Positions 33,196 to 46,000 of a stretch of 64,000 bases of DNA are shown here, in pieces. Made by a program: the position numbers and the translations under genes. Origin of the DNA: Archilochus colubris (Eukaryota; Chordata; Aves; Apodiformes; Trochilidae). Within the stretch, counting starts at the first letter, position 1. Each line of letters opens with the position of its first letter. The notes under the pieces were generated by a model. It was given only the letters and a program-made list of their open reading frames with translations, was not told the origin of the DNA and did no database searches. Where the stretch lies: NCBI GenBank assembly GCA_023079485.1, contig CM041083.1, forward strand, positions 154,832,552 through 154,896,551, written 5' to 3'.

Positions 33196-35988
33196 ATGTT
33201 AGTATCACATGGTTTTGTCATTGGATTAAAAAGGAAGAGATTACACAAGGACTTAAACTGTAGAAAAAAAAAAGGATTTTAAGAAATGCAATTTTTCAAA
33301 TCCCAAGGGTGGAACTGAAGATGATTTGTATAAATTAAAAGAAGAAATTCTAGTGATGAAGACATCAGTAGTGAGAAAAAAGGTAAAGATTATAAAAACA
33401 ATGACAGAATGGGAAATAATGAAGATATGTGACATGTAAAAACTAAAAGGCAACACTAATAAAAAAAGAGAGAATAAAATAGACTTACTTCATGCTTTAT
33501 ATTAGTTGCTTTATATTAGTTTAGTTTAACAGATACCTAATACAACCTATATGTATTTTTCAGGATTTGATAGATTTGCTGTAGTACATTGCATGTAGCA
33601 CTAGACCATATCAGAGTTCTGTGTTATTAACTGCAATGTGACAAGTCCAATGCTAACCATCTCTAAAGACAGATTTGTCATCTCATGAGGTAAGGGCTGA
33701 AAATCATGAAAGACGCACATTCAACATTTTTTCCTTGCTTTTCAAGAATATCTTAGGAATTATAACCATAAATTTGACTAAATTTTTTTTTCTAAACTCC
33801 CTACTATTTAGCCCTTGGCAAATGGTTTTATTTTTGTGTAAACTAATAAACTTATGTATAGCTTAAACCAAGGGACTCCTGCTCAAAGACTAGAGTTCTT
33901 TGATGTTAATATAAAACAGGTAAGTGTTCTGTAAAATATAAACGTTATTGCTCTGTAGAAAGTAGCTATTCAAATACCTTTTTTTTCTTTCATAATTTCA
34001 CATTTTCTTATTTTTTAAAGCAGACTTCAATACCATCCAATAATGACAGATCAAGAGGTCTCAAGTTTGGAAGAAGTATTATTTTTAAAATTACTATAAT
34101 TATCATGCACTTCCATGACACCATAGATTTATCTGTGGCTTATTTGCAGGTTTCCAGGATTTGTATTATTTGTTTTACAAATTAGTTTCTTAAGTTTCTG
34201 TATATGAATTTTCCCAGTGCTATTTTTGAGACAGTATGCACTTCTTTCTGTCATCTTCTAAATTAAATGTTTACTTGAGATTCATCATTTAATCTGTTTT
34301 GATTTTTTTTTTTCTTATCTAAGTTGTTTCAGTTAGAAAATTAATAATTCAGTCATAGCTAGATTTTCTTCTCTGGCAGAACTGTTCTAACTTGTGCCTT
34401 AGTGCAGTGATAAATGGTAGATTAACTTAAAATTAAAAAGACAAACAAGCAAATTACAGTATTCCAATCCACAGAACCATAGTGTAATAGATGGGTGAAA
34501 CACAGAGAGAATGCTTAGGAGAAATCTCAAGATTTAGCCATTCTGTTTTTTAGAAAATTTTACTCTGTCAAGGCAGAAAATAATATTCACTGGAATAAGA
34601 AAACCTTTTACCAGTATAGGTGATGTGAATATTTCATCTTCAGTTGCTATAAAAATAATAAAATATATATTTGCCAATGAATAAATAAATAAATATTTTT
34701 TAAAAAAAGGTGTTTCTCAAGAGAGAAAGCTTCTTTAATAATGGACACCTGCTACTTTTTTATACTGGTTATTGTTAGAGCTGAATACATAATCTAAACA
34801 AACCAAGAACTTCTGGCTTCCTCACAGTCATTTAGTGTGGTTTAATTCATGGTTTTGGGGCTTTTTTGTTAATTTTTTGTTTGTTTGTGCTTTCTGATGC
34901 ATTAGGAAAACAAGGGAGAAGAATGGAAAAATATGCTAGTTTAGAACGGAACTTTTGTATTAGATTGATTTTTCAGCTACCACAACTTTTTGCTGTGTTC
35001 ATTTTCCCTTAATTTAACAACTTGTTTTCCGTACCTGATTGAATCTGGTACCCCTCCAGCCATATATTAATTTTGTTTGGGATCCTTCCATATGTTTATG
35101 TATAAAACAGTTTTTTGGGTTTTTTTTTTAACTTTATTTAAATAAGGATCTGACTATGTTCTGAGAGTTGTGGGATTGTTTTTTTCTATACTGACTGACC
35201 TGTCTGTAAAACAAGAAGTGAGTAATGCTCTCAGACATATTATCACTCCTTTAGCTGTGGTGGAGAAGCACTTATTAAAACTACCACCTCATATTCTCAG
35301 ATGCATCTATGAAAAATATGTCCAGCATTTACAGGAGCTCAGTTCTATTTCCATTTTGCTGTTTCACAGGCTCAAGTCAGGCATGAGATTTGGTAGTGGC
35401 TGATTTTTGGATAAATACAGACTAGATATTTGGACAGGGACATTGCCTCTGTAGATGACAAGTGTTCTTCAAGGTAGTGAAAGAGCTGTATTGACTTTGA
35501 GGTGCCAAATTTTGTTTTTCATTCATAACTCAAAATGGTTGTTCTTATTTTAACTACCATAAAGCCATTATGTATGCTGGCAGGCTGACATTAACATTGT
35601 CCTTTAATGCCACTTTGATTCTACAAAATTTTGAAATGTCAGAATGTCCAATCTGGTACCCCTGGGTGTTTCCTCTCTAATTTTAGAACTCCAAAGTCTC
35701 CTTGGCTGAAAAAAAAAAAAAAAGATGTGCATATTGTTGGATTAACAACAGATTTAAAGTTCTGCTCCAATTAGCAATGATCATATGTAGCAAGACTCTC
35801 TGCCTCAGTGGGCCTATCTCAGCTTTCCATTGTGATTCAATTGCTTTTGTCCCCCAGATTCACACTCTGTGTCCCTGCTTCACTGCCTTTAGCCTGGAGT
35901 TTGAGAGTTTCCAGAGAAGGCAAAGGGCAGAGCTAACTCCAAACTCTTAGCAGTCCTGAAAGTACTAACAGAAGGCCAAGTTGGTATC
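33196..35988. other. AT-rich non-coding stretch
   Basis: Nothing firmly recognised. It includes a 14-bp tandem duplication (listed), an AAAT tract near 34676-34700, a 15-base A run at 35709-35723, and an 87-codon open stretch ending at 35403 that is discussed under findings. Confidence 0.45.
33493..33520. repeat. 14-bp tandem duplication
   Basis: TGCTTTATATTAGT occurs twice head to tail, with no mismatch. Confidence 0.85.
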
Positions 35989-36506
35989 TGTGGTGCCAGC
36001 TGCACTTGTGTTGAAAAACAGGGAGCTCAGCTTAACTCCAGCTAGGCCAAACAAAGACCAAACAAGAACAGATCATCATAAGGATTTGCATAAGGAGTGA
36101 AAAGGTTTTCTTGGCTTTTCCTTTGTTTCCATTTTGCTCTCCAATAAAAGGTTTTGGAGGCATAGCTAAGTAGTTAAATTGCAACCGTCAGTCAGTTTAT
36201 TCTATAAAAAGCTAGTCCAAATTCTTGGACAGAATCCTCTACACTTTCCCTAGAATGTGTGCTGGACCTTCTCCGCTCCAGTGAGGAGGAGACTCCACAC
36301 TGCTTGAGTGATTACTCCAGAAGAGAAGCAAAAGTGAAAAAGTCTAAAAAAAGTTTATCAACTACTTTAAAGCAGATGTTTGGTGCTAGCAACCATCGGA
36401 GATACAAGACATCAAATGTTCACACTTGGCACATCTTATTAAAACAAGAAAATAAATTCTAGTTAGATATTTTATCATTTCTTAACATTTCAAAATAAAT
36501 GTGACA
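35989..36506 (+). mobile_element. Possible LTR, plus strand
   Basis: A segment with promoter-like and polyadenylation-like signals in LTR order. TCTATAAAAAGC lies at about 36201-36212 and is preceded by CCAATAAAAGG (about 36142). A GC-richer block starting with GGACCTTCTCCGCTCC follows, then AAAATAAAT hexamers near 36448 and 36494, and a terminal TGTGACA at 36500-36506. It could start at TGTGGTGCC (35989). I found no matching target-site duplication, and the family is not recognised. An alternative is a cellular promoter or chance. A 67-codon frame (36259-36462) falls inside it. Confidence 0.3.
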
Positions 36507-37035
36507 GTTTGAAAGTGGGAATTCTAATAGCCCATTCAATGCAAAATTAAAAACTGTCTTAGATAGACAAGAGCATTTACTGTCATAGTTTGTACATACC
36601 TCTAGCTCAGGGTAAAACAAAGACTGTCCCTTTTTAGAAAGCCATTCAGTAAAAACAAATTATATACAACAGTAAATTCCTGGCTCTAAATATCGTGTTA
36701 TTGAAAGAAAAAATCTGTGATGAATAGACTGCATACATTAGTGTGATAACGGAAAAGAGAAAATGGCACAATTTTGTTAAGATAAAATTTCTCAATTATT
36801 TTGTAACTCTAGGACATTTATGCAGATTCTAAACAATGATTCTTTGCATATTCACAGTTTAATTTACAAAAACATGGAACAAGATAATTCTTTTTCCTTA
36901 GCTGCAACCTGTCAGTTGTGGTTAGAATAAAATTAATGTACCGTTTCAAACTTGATACATGTAAATTAATTTGCTTTCATTAAAAAAAAAAACAAAAAAA
37001 CTCAACACAAACAAACCAATAGAACCCCCAAAACC
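36507..37035. other. Non-coding spacer
   Basis: AT-rich. An A-rich stretch near 36981-37020 precedes the next CR1. Confidence 0.45.
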
Positions 37036-37765
37036 AGGCTCCTTTACAGGCACCTTATCTTCCTGAGAGTAAGACAAGCTGGATCCAAGAGGCTGAGGCC
37101 AACTGCATGAGGTTCAACAAAGTCAGTGCCAGACCCTACCCTTGGGTCACAACAGCCCCAGGTTATAGCCTTGGGGAAGTGTCTGGGAAGCTTCTAGGAA
37201 GAAAAAAGGTGCTGGTTGACAGCTGGCTAAGTATGAGCCAGCAGTGTGCCCAGGTGCACAAGAGGGCCAACAGCATCCTGGCTTGTACTAGAAATAGTTT
37301 AGCCAGCAGGAGAAGGGAAGTGCCTGTGTAGTGGGCACTGCTGAGGCTGCATCTTGACTACTGAGTTCAGCTCTGGGCTGAAGTCTATGTCCACTACAAG
37401 AAGGACATAGAGTTCCTGGAGTATGTCCAGAGAAGGGCAACTAACCTGGTGAAAGATCTGGAGAACAGGTCCTATAACTAGATGATTGGGAAATTGGGAT
37501 TGTTTATCCAGGAGAAGAGGAGGCTGAGGGGAGACATTATTGCTCTTTACAGGTACATGAAAGGGGGGAGCTATAGGGAGGTGGGTGCTGGACTCTTCTT
37601 TCAAGTGAACAATGATGAGACTGGAGGAAATAGCCTGAAGTTAAACCAGGGAGATTTAGACTAGATATTAGGAAGAATTTCTTTACTGAAAGAGTCAAAG
37701 GCACTGGAATGGGCTGCCCAGGACAGTGGTGGATTCACTATCCCCTGAGTTTTTAAATAGCTTCA
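37036..37765 (+). mobile_element. CR1 LINE, 3' half without terminal tail, plus strand
   Basis: It runs through the ORF2 C-terminal coding region. Landmarks are CTGCATGAGGTTCAACAAAG (37104-37123), ATGAGCCAGCAGTGTGCCCA, ATCCAGGAGAAGAGGAGGCT, GATATTAGGAAGAATTTCTT and GGAATGGGCTGCCCAGGACA. Translated pieces such as WLSMSQQCAQVHKRANSILA and [20 protein letters not shown] are typical of CR1. It has frame breaks and stops and lacks the 3'-terminal repeat, so it is cut at both ends. Confidence 0.92.
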
Positions 37766-37844
37766 TCTAAATATAACATCTCTTAGTGAGATTTTCTTGT
37801 TTTCTTTGTTGTTATCATTATACCACTGACCTGTACTTTTGATA

Positions 37845-38012
37845 CAGAATCATATTACTATAGGATAATTCAGATGGGAAAGTTATTAAGTTTCTAGTCC
37901 AACTTGATGGAAAGGTATCTCTGAAGTCAGAGCTAGTTGCCCATATCTGCTTGTGTTATGCCCAGTTAAGTCTTGAAAATTGCTGACCTGCTTCACCACT
38001 TCACTGTCCTAT
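37845..38012 (-). mobile_element. Probable old CR1 3' end, minus strand
   Basis: ACAGAATCATATTACTATAG is followed by a TCTAGTCCAACTTGATGG stretch and a GTTGCCC...CAGTTAAGTCTTGAAAAT stretch, in the order of a minus-strand CR1 end. It is strongly diverged. Confidence 0.45.
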
Positions 38013-41000
38013 TGAGAATTAGAAAAGAAGAAAAAGTAGAGTAAAAATGCTGTGAAGCTAAAAAGGCAAATATTTTTAACGGCATTTAACTCATACTTTC
38101 TGGACATCCTTTAGTAGTGAGATTTTTTAAAAAAAAATTGATAAAGTTTAATTATTGTAAGCAATTGAATCAAATAAAAAAAATCTATAATTAAATAGAA
38201 CCATAATGATACTTTAATTAATAACAATAGACACATAATAGTAATTTATTGAAGATGCCTTAAGAATCAAACAGAAGTCCTTAAAATACAGTGTAATAGA
38301 AATATAATATTCTGTTATCTGCTTACATAGTTTCATTTGTCATGTAAGTAAACTGACAGTAACATTCAAAAGATTTGTTTTCCTTAGTACCCCATTAAAA
38401 AGTCATCACTTACAAAAGCTATGAAAGGCGAAAATCAGCTGTCATCAACCAGTTTTGAAAAGAAGTATATTGTCAGACTATATGCCATTAACTGTACACA
38501 CAATTGTTCCACATACACAACAATAAAGTTATTATTTATATCTCAGTGAAAAATATTTATCCTGTCTAAAAGTGACCTCAAACTTTTTTTTTTTCAAAAT
38601 TAGTTAAAGTCTGCAAAAATCAGAATATTACTTAGACCAAAAAGCTTGGAACATATTTTAAAAATGAAGCAGTGTCAGTGTAGAACTCACTCTTTAAATT
38701 TTAGCTCTGGTAAAAATAAAAAATAAAAATAAAATTAAGATTAAAACACATTAATTGGAAGCATTAGTGGTAACATATTTCTGCAAATATAAAAATTTCA
38801 TTTTTATTTTGACTTTTTTGCAGTTGTAATCTTCTCTGTTCCTCAAATATAATCACACAGCAACAATTTCTCATATTGTATTGTGTTTATCTATTATGTG
38901 TATTCTTTAGGACATTATGGTTCAATGGTATTATTTGTTTGCAAGTTTCCAATGTACCTTACATTTTTGCAAAAAAAACCCACCCAGCTTTTTATGCATT
39001 CATTACTCTGAGAAATTATTTTGTGGTCATAGAAACAATAGTTTCTGGGCATGACAATGATGATGCTAAAATACACATAGGACTGAAGATGAGATGAAGA
39101 ATAACACATTCAAGTTGCAGAGGCTAAAACCTTGTTTAAAAGATGGAATGAAGTAAGCAAATAGCTGAGGTTAAATTTTCCATCATTAGAAATCACTAAA
39201 TCTTGAATTTTTTTACCCAGAAATTATTCTTCCACATTGAACTGCCAGACCCTTAAGTTTTCATTTCTTCCTCTCTCTCTTCCTTCGTGGAAGGATATTT
39301 CTGTAAGATGTTAGAGAAAGTGTATTTTTTTTTATCACCAGGCCTAATGTCATATTTGAGGATTTCCTTTGAGGCACCTCATCCTGACATCACTTACCAT
39401 GTAAAATCTGACAAATGCACTGCCAGAAGTGCTCTGACTCCAGTGACAGTAATGTAATTGAAGATGACTCACAGTTTTATACAAGGAAAGTATGAATGAG
39501 TAAGCCTTGACAGGTCTTTTTTCCTAAAAATAAAAGGTAATGCTTTCTATCTCTGTTGCAATCACAGAATGAACAGCAGCTAATCCTGATGTCTAATTCT
39601 TAACAAAATGATTCTTCTTCCAGTAATCCACCATGTGATGAGTCACTTCTTATTTTGTGACTGTTGGGTGTGCAGATTTCCTACAAGAAGGAAATGTTTC
39701 ACAGAGCAAGGTCAATGATAATGGTATTTCAGGCATACTTAGGAGCCACATTGTAAGTTGCTGTGAAAGATGAAGGAAGTAAACTGGATTATCTCTTTCA
39801 TGTTTATTTTCTCTGTTATCTTCTTTTTCTCCTTTCTTTTTAATTTGGCTTTAATAACCTTCCAGTTTAGCTATTCTAATATAGATAATATGGTCTGTAG
39901 CACTGCTGAGGATAGTTGAGAGAGGCAGCTAGAAGAAATATTTTGCACACCTCAATATTTCTATGAGTTTGCTTGGCCTATCTTCCCTAGGCTGATAAGA
40001 GAGTGTGTGTGCTTGAGGACTTCTCTGGCAAAACCTTTTCAAGTTAAATGTCATCACTAACATTACAGTTTAATTTTCCTGCTTACTTTATCTTTTTATC
40101 TGTTTTTCTTAAAGAAAAGAACAATTATTGATAGCAACAATGACCCCATGGGGATTTCCTTGCCTTCTTCCTTAAAAAAATAGGATCTTTGGCATTTTTA
40201 ATACATTTTAAATAAAACCAAGCAATGTATCACACTTTATATCTAAGTATTTTGTGCATGTGCAAGACTGCAAAAGGTATAGTGTTAATGTGAAAACTAT
40301 ATCTAACATTTCAGTGTTGTTATTCTATGTCTGTTTTCTTTTCTTTTTTTAAAGTTCTGAAGTTTTAAAGTAGTTACTAATGAAAACAGACAAAGAAAAA
40401 GCACCTGTCAATGTGAAAAACATGAATATGTGTAAAAACCAATTATATTCCATATCTTGACATGAGTGTGCGTTCAGGTTCCGAGATTGTTTTCAGATGT
40501 TCTATTAATTTGGTTATAAAGCTGAGATGAGGCTATGAGTAGAATTAATCTCAACCATCACACATCTTAGCATAGATGTTTGCTGGAATCTGAAAATAAA
40601 TGTATTTTTCTTTTAGCACTTTTTCAAGTTTTAACAAAATGTCTGACATTAATATTAAAGTAAGTGTCACCTTGAAAAAAAAGTGAAGATTTTTTATGAA
40701 GTTCAGACAGATGAACACTAGAAGATAGTACTGTTCTGTACCTTGTTTAAAAGTAGATGCATTTTTTTCCTAGTGATCTTAACTGCAAAAGTACAGAATG
40801 CTGTCTAGAAGTAAATTTGATTAATTAGATATATGTTACTGTAAAAGGTTTACTCCTACTCAATAAATCCTGTGTGCTGTGTCTTATGTAGAATGGACAA
40901 TGTTACTTGTAACAATTAGATTTTTAAAAATACCACATATTATTAAAGCATTCATTTCCAGTAAGTTTATATATAAAAATTAGCATGATACATATAGATA

Positions 41001-41198
41001 TCATCAAAAATTGCTACATAGTATTTGCACTTTGCATTTTGCAGTTCTACAGGATCATACTTCCTTACAAAATCTGGTGGTAAATTAACTTCTCATTGTA
41101 CTCATAGGCAGTAGGTATATTTAAAATCTGAGGTTAAAAAACCTTCAAGAGGCAACAGGAGCCACCATTCTTCAGGACTAAAAAAACCTGCCAATTAC
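38013..41198. other. AT-rich non-coding stretch
   Basis: About 3.2 kb with no recognised element. If the following exon is real, this is intron. Confidence 0.5.
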
Positions 41199-41380
41199 CT
41201 GATGAGTGTGTCTTGCACGTGTGAAATATTTCTCCTAATTCTTTCAAGATCTGGTTGCTGTAAGCAGTAAAAGCTCTGTCTAAACTGAGCACATCAGCTA
41301 CAGGATCTGGGTCTTCTAACTGTCCAGCGAGATTATTTATTTTATGTATGTGATTTGTAATAGAACTTCTTCTGAATACA
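41199..41380 (-). CDS. Candidate internal coding exon, gene not identified
   Basis: On the minus strand a pyrimidine-rich tract (CCTCATTTCTCCTTTACAG) leads into 182 bases of open frame that end at a GT donor (TCATCAG then GTAATT). The frame enters in phase 2 and leaves in phase 1. It encodes about 60 residues, including SSITNHIHKINNL, AGQLEDPDPVADVLSLDRAF and TAYSNQILKELGEIFHTCK. The composition is balanced and helix-forming, with no simple repeat, and two CpGs are retained. The stretch looks like part of a larger, mostly helical protein. No repeat family explains it, and I cannot name the gene. The partner exons would lie many kilobases away on the same strand. This is the best cellular coding signal in the window, but it rests on sequence signals only. 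Confidence 0.5.
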
Positions 41381-42464
41381 CTGTAAAGGAGAAATGAGGG
41401 CATACTTATATGTGTTTCAATCTTAATTTTAAGAAGAGTTATGCCGAATCATCCCATAGGCATGAGACTCTGGGACTCCTCCAGAGTCCACAGGACTCCC
41501 TGAATGCCTTTGACACCAGAATTTACTGCTAACTATGATCCACAACTTATGCATGGGGCCATGGTCTATAACAACCATCTTATACTGATTCCACAGCTCA
41601 AGGGTAACCCCAAAACGCTACCTGTCAGAGTGAGATCTTCCTTCTGCAAATTATCTTGCTTTGAGTTCCCTACTTCTGTTGACCTCAGCATTCAGTATGA
41701 GCTTCTGCCACACAGAGAGTCTTTATACATATGAAAAGCTATCATAAATCCTTCTTTTTCTGCTTCTCGTAAAGATCTTTTTTCACATAAAAGCAGATTA
41801 TTGTCTACAGGAAAGCTTGTATCCCTGGCTCCCAGATAACACTAAGCTCAATAGCAGCTGATCTCCCACTCTACATCCTGCCTTTTTTACCCCACTTTAC
41901 ACACTGAGGATATACAAAGATTCCATGCTTGTCCAGTTTACTCTATGGGCAATTACATCTGGGAGGAATGTAAAGTAAAATGTCTTATGGAAATAAATAT
42001 TACAAGAGAACATGTTTATTATTTTGATATAATTTTTCTCCTGGCTGAATTCTTTCATATTCTTTCAGGATATGACCAGGCAAGAGAATAAAAATGTCAT
42101 GTTGCATCAGGGTATTGCAGTGTATAAGAATATTACAAATAGTAAATATCAGAGTGGGCTTGCAGCTTAATTCAATCTTCTCTTTCTGGAAAGTCAAATA
42201 CAAAAGTGTCAGGGAATTTGTATAAGATATGGTATTCTCTCAGAAAGTCGAACTTCCACAGACTACTCATTAGAAATTGCAGTGCTTCGTCTGAAAGACT
42301 GAGAGGCTTCACCACTGTTATTTAGGAATAAGTAGATAAATGAGTAAATGAGTTGTTGATTACCTAGGCAATAATCTTTTAGTAATGTACAGTGTTTATT
42401 TTGGGCCAAGTTGTATAATTATTTGTTCAATTATTCCATTTTTTAACTGTAATTTTATGGGGTT

Positions 42465-42560
42465 TATGCTGGGGTTTTTGGGTTTTGGGTTTTTTTTAGG
42501 GGGGGGTTGGGTTTGTTTGTTTGTTTGTTTGTTTGCTTTGGTTTGGGTTTTTTTGTGATG
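42465..42560. repeat. G/T-rich simple repeat with (GTTT)n core
   Basis: GGGTTTTTG-type runs, a run of eight G, then five GTTT units (about 42510-42535) and more G/T-rich sequence. Confidence 0.9.
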
Positions 42561-43006
42561 CAGTAATGCAATTTCCACTTGGTAAACAAGAACACCAAAC
42601 TAATATTTGACCAGGAAGTGACAGACAAAAGAATATGTCTTCCTTTCATGTTCCTATTTCAGTCAACTATGCTTTTGACTGCTCATGATCTGATAAAGTA
42701 ATCAGATATCCAGTAAGAAACAACTTTGTAGAAGCAGCTCAGAATATCAGGCTGCTGAACAGCATAATGCATCACCATTCTTTGTTTACCTGTGTCTTTC
42801 TCTCTCTGTTCTACTTGATATTTTAATAAAATTAATTGTAGTTGTCTGCACTTTGTGTAATAATATATGAAGGTTGGTAGCTGAACAGATTTTTTTCCAC
42901 ATCATGAGAGTTTACAGATTCACTTTATGGTAGAAAATATCTTTGTAGTTAGAATTATTCTGTGAGTTTTTCAAATGTATTAAATAACTAAACCAAACCA
43001 AAGAGG

Positions 43007-43054
43007 CAATACAATGCAAATGGTAAGAGACAATACAATGCAAATAGTAAGAAA
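43007..43054. repeat. 24-bp tandem duplication
   Basis: Two adjacent 24-base units starting CAATACAATGCAAAT, differing at 2 positions. Confidence 0.88.
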
Positions 43055-46000
43055 CAGTCCTATTAAAATAAGGTGTATTATTAAACTCCCAAGAGAGCAA
43101 CAGATTATATCCACTTATTAAATTTTTGCTCATTTTTGTTTTGCAGAATATACAGTTTGAAGGTCCAGTTTTAGCTCTTCCTGGTGCTGTGTGAACTCCA
43201 CAAATACTCAGCACGAAGCACCCATGTCATGCCGAAAGGGATATTTTACATTGGTGAGATATAAGAATACCTGTAGAAAACTCATTATTATCATAACCTA
43301 ATAACCTTACATTCACCTGTGTATTTTTACCTTAATTGTAGCACTTGTAAAATAGAATAATTCTTGATGAAACAGTTTCATTTTCTTATTGTTTATCCTC
43401 TTCCACTAGTATATTTTACTTCTAAATCTACTGATGAATATACCTTTTTCTGGATATTGATCTGAATTTCTGGATTGTTAGCATCACATTTCATCAGTGT
43501 TTCTGAAAAGTCTTACTTGTTCTTTTGATTAGATTATTTGTCTTGATAACCTACTCCTCAGTTGTTTATTTGTAAAGCTTAATAAGACATAATTTAAGAT
43601 ATAATTGAGGAGATAAAAAAAAAAAGTACGTGAACATTGCTTTTCAAAATTTTGCTAGGATCTACATCAGTGCAATTCACTCTTAGTTCAAAACAATCAC
43701 AAGTTTTATAACATAACAATATAGTAATATCTGTCCCTCTTATTTGCATTATAAAGCTTAGATTGAGCTGATAAAATCTATAAAGGTCTGCATCTAAACT
43801 AGACGACAGAGTTTCCCCATAAAGGCAATTGAAGAAACAAGCATCTCTAGAACACTATTGACCTTGATATGAAGTCTTAAATTTCAGATAAACAAGGAAT
43901 GTTTACTTCTGTCCATTGTGCATATAATATAACAGTTTGCTAATAAATAAACATTTGCATGATTAATATCTAAAACTGAAATTAAATTAATAACATATAG
44001 ATATCACAGAACCCCAAAAATAAGGTATCTGATCTTGAATGCAAAGGACATCAATTTTTAACTTACTTTGCGACAGTGTTTCTTGTGTTATTTCTTAACT
44101 TTCGATTTCTGTTTTTAATCAATTAAGCAACCTGAAATTTCTTTACACCTCTCTACCTAATAGGATGCAATTTTGGGGTCCGACAGCTCCAGACAGCCCT
44201 GGAGGGAAGTACACTTGTTCTTGTCCAGCTGTCCTGGATCCCTGGCAAAATGATGCAGAAGTAAGACAGAAGATGATGATGTATACCAAGATCTTCCCTT
44301 GCTAATATGTTTTCTGCTCTTAGTGTCCCTGTGATAAGACTTTTTATATGACTATTGATTAACTTAAACCAAGTATGTCTTTAATTATTTAGAAATTAAT
44401 AAAGGGAAAATATAGTGGCACTCCTTTGAGAACAATCAATTCATGTTCCACTCCATCCACCCTGTCTTATAGCAGTCTGTGCAGAGTATCTGTCTCTGAG
44501 GACCAGCTTAGTAATAAGTCATAAAACTTGGAATTCACTACTATTTAAATTAAGAAAAGAGCAATTGGAAGTATTTTCTTTGTATCAGTGGCTTATTTCA
44601 CAATGCTTGTTATTAGGATAACAAGTGCTCAGAAACAAGTATCTCTAGAGGGTTCATCATAATGATATGCCATTCCAGAGAGAAACCAGTCATTAGACTC
44701 CCAGCAATAAGAAGCAATTCCTGTGAAATAACATTAAATAAAATTATTAGGCTTGAGTTAAAGGAGAAATATATCAGTGCTGACATAGTAAAATGTTATA
44801 ATATCACTGGAAGTGGAAATCTCAGCAAGACACCATCTCTGTCTTTAAATCATTATGGCCTAATGTAAGAATGTAATGAAAGGGTTGTAAGGATGCTTGC
44901 AATGCTTATCAGAGTTTAACAGATGCTTGTGTTGCATGTCTGTGATTTTTGCAAGACAGTGTGAAGATAAAGATAATGCCATTATTTGTCAGAATGAACC
45001 TAAAAAGAATTATGACTGAATTAAATGTTTCTTCTGCATGAGGGATGCTGTTTCCATGAGGCTGTTATGGCAGAGGAAAGTAGCTTATGCATTTTTAGCT
45101 AGTGACCTGAACTGTGGACAGTAAAGACTGACATTCAGGGTAGCTTTCTACTACTTTGAAAGTAAAATAAACTATCTCAGTCTTAGTGAATTCAAAGTGT
45201 GCACACTTGGGAAATGAGTCTAGAAGATTTTGCAGGATATTAGCATCCTGTCTTATTAAGCATTTTTCATTTATCTAATCCATGAAAGACTGAAATTCAA
45301 TTAATTCAGTCAGCCAGCTGAATCATCAGTTTCTCTGCTAAAAGTTGATGAAGATCATGATGAGAGAACTGATCTATTGCTCCTTAGTTTCTCTGGAAGC
45401 ACAATCCCCAGAGTAACCTCCTTTAGCTGTGAGGTAGTTGGCTGTGTTGTTGCTAAGCCACTAACAGATATGATAAGATATTAAGTTTATGCAAAGGAGT
45501 AAAAATTAATCAATTAAATATGTCTGAGGGAATTTTCCTGTGCTGTTTTAATAGTTAATAGAATAAATCAGAGGGTATATTTCCAGGTCATAACTAATCT
45601 TGCCTTAATGTAGCCATCTAAAATAGTTTAGATTAATTTTACTTGATATGTATAATTTTTCCCTTCTTAATCTGAAATAAAATTAGGAAGAATAGTTTAT
45701 TTACAACACTGTTGCCTAAATATATACAACTGGTCTCTACTCAATTACAAATCATACAGTTTACAATTGCTTGGTTTCTGTTCCCTCAGCAGAACAACAA
45801 AGCACGTCAGGTTCTGTGAAGGTGTCTCAATAAACCAATCATTTTTTACATAACTTCTAGAAAAAAGTCTTATTTTTTCACTTTGGATTGTATTCTAAAA
45901 TGGTTAAATATATTTTTTGTATGATGAATGCATGATATCATGAGACAAATAAGAACTATGATCAAGTAAAGAAACAACATAAATGTACATTAATACTTGA

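Noticed and set aside
41504..41734. 76-codon frame on the plus strand near the candidate exon
   Set aside because: No splice or promoter signals, opposite strand to the better exon and no recognised family. The GC-richer DNA may be an unidentified old repeat.
44165..44260. TTTTGGGGTCCGACAGCTCC, reminiscent of a retroviral primer-binding region
   Set aside because: No LTR end precedes it and the match to any tRNA 3' end is poor.
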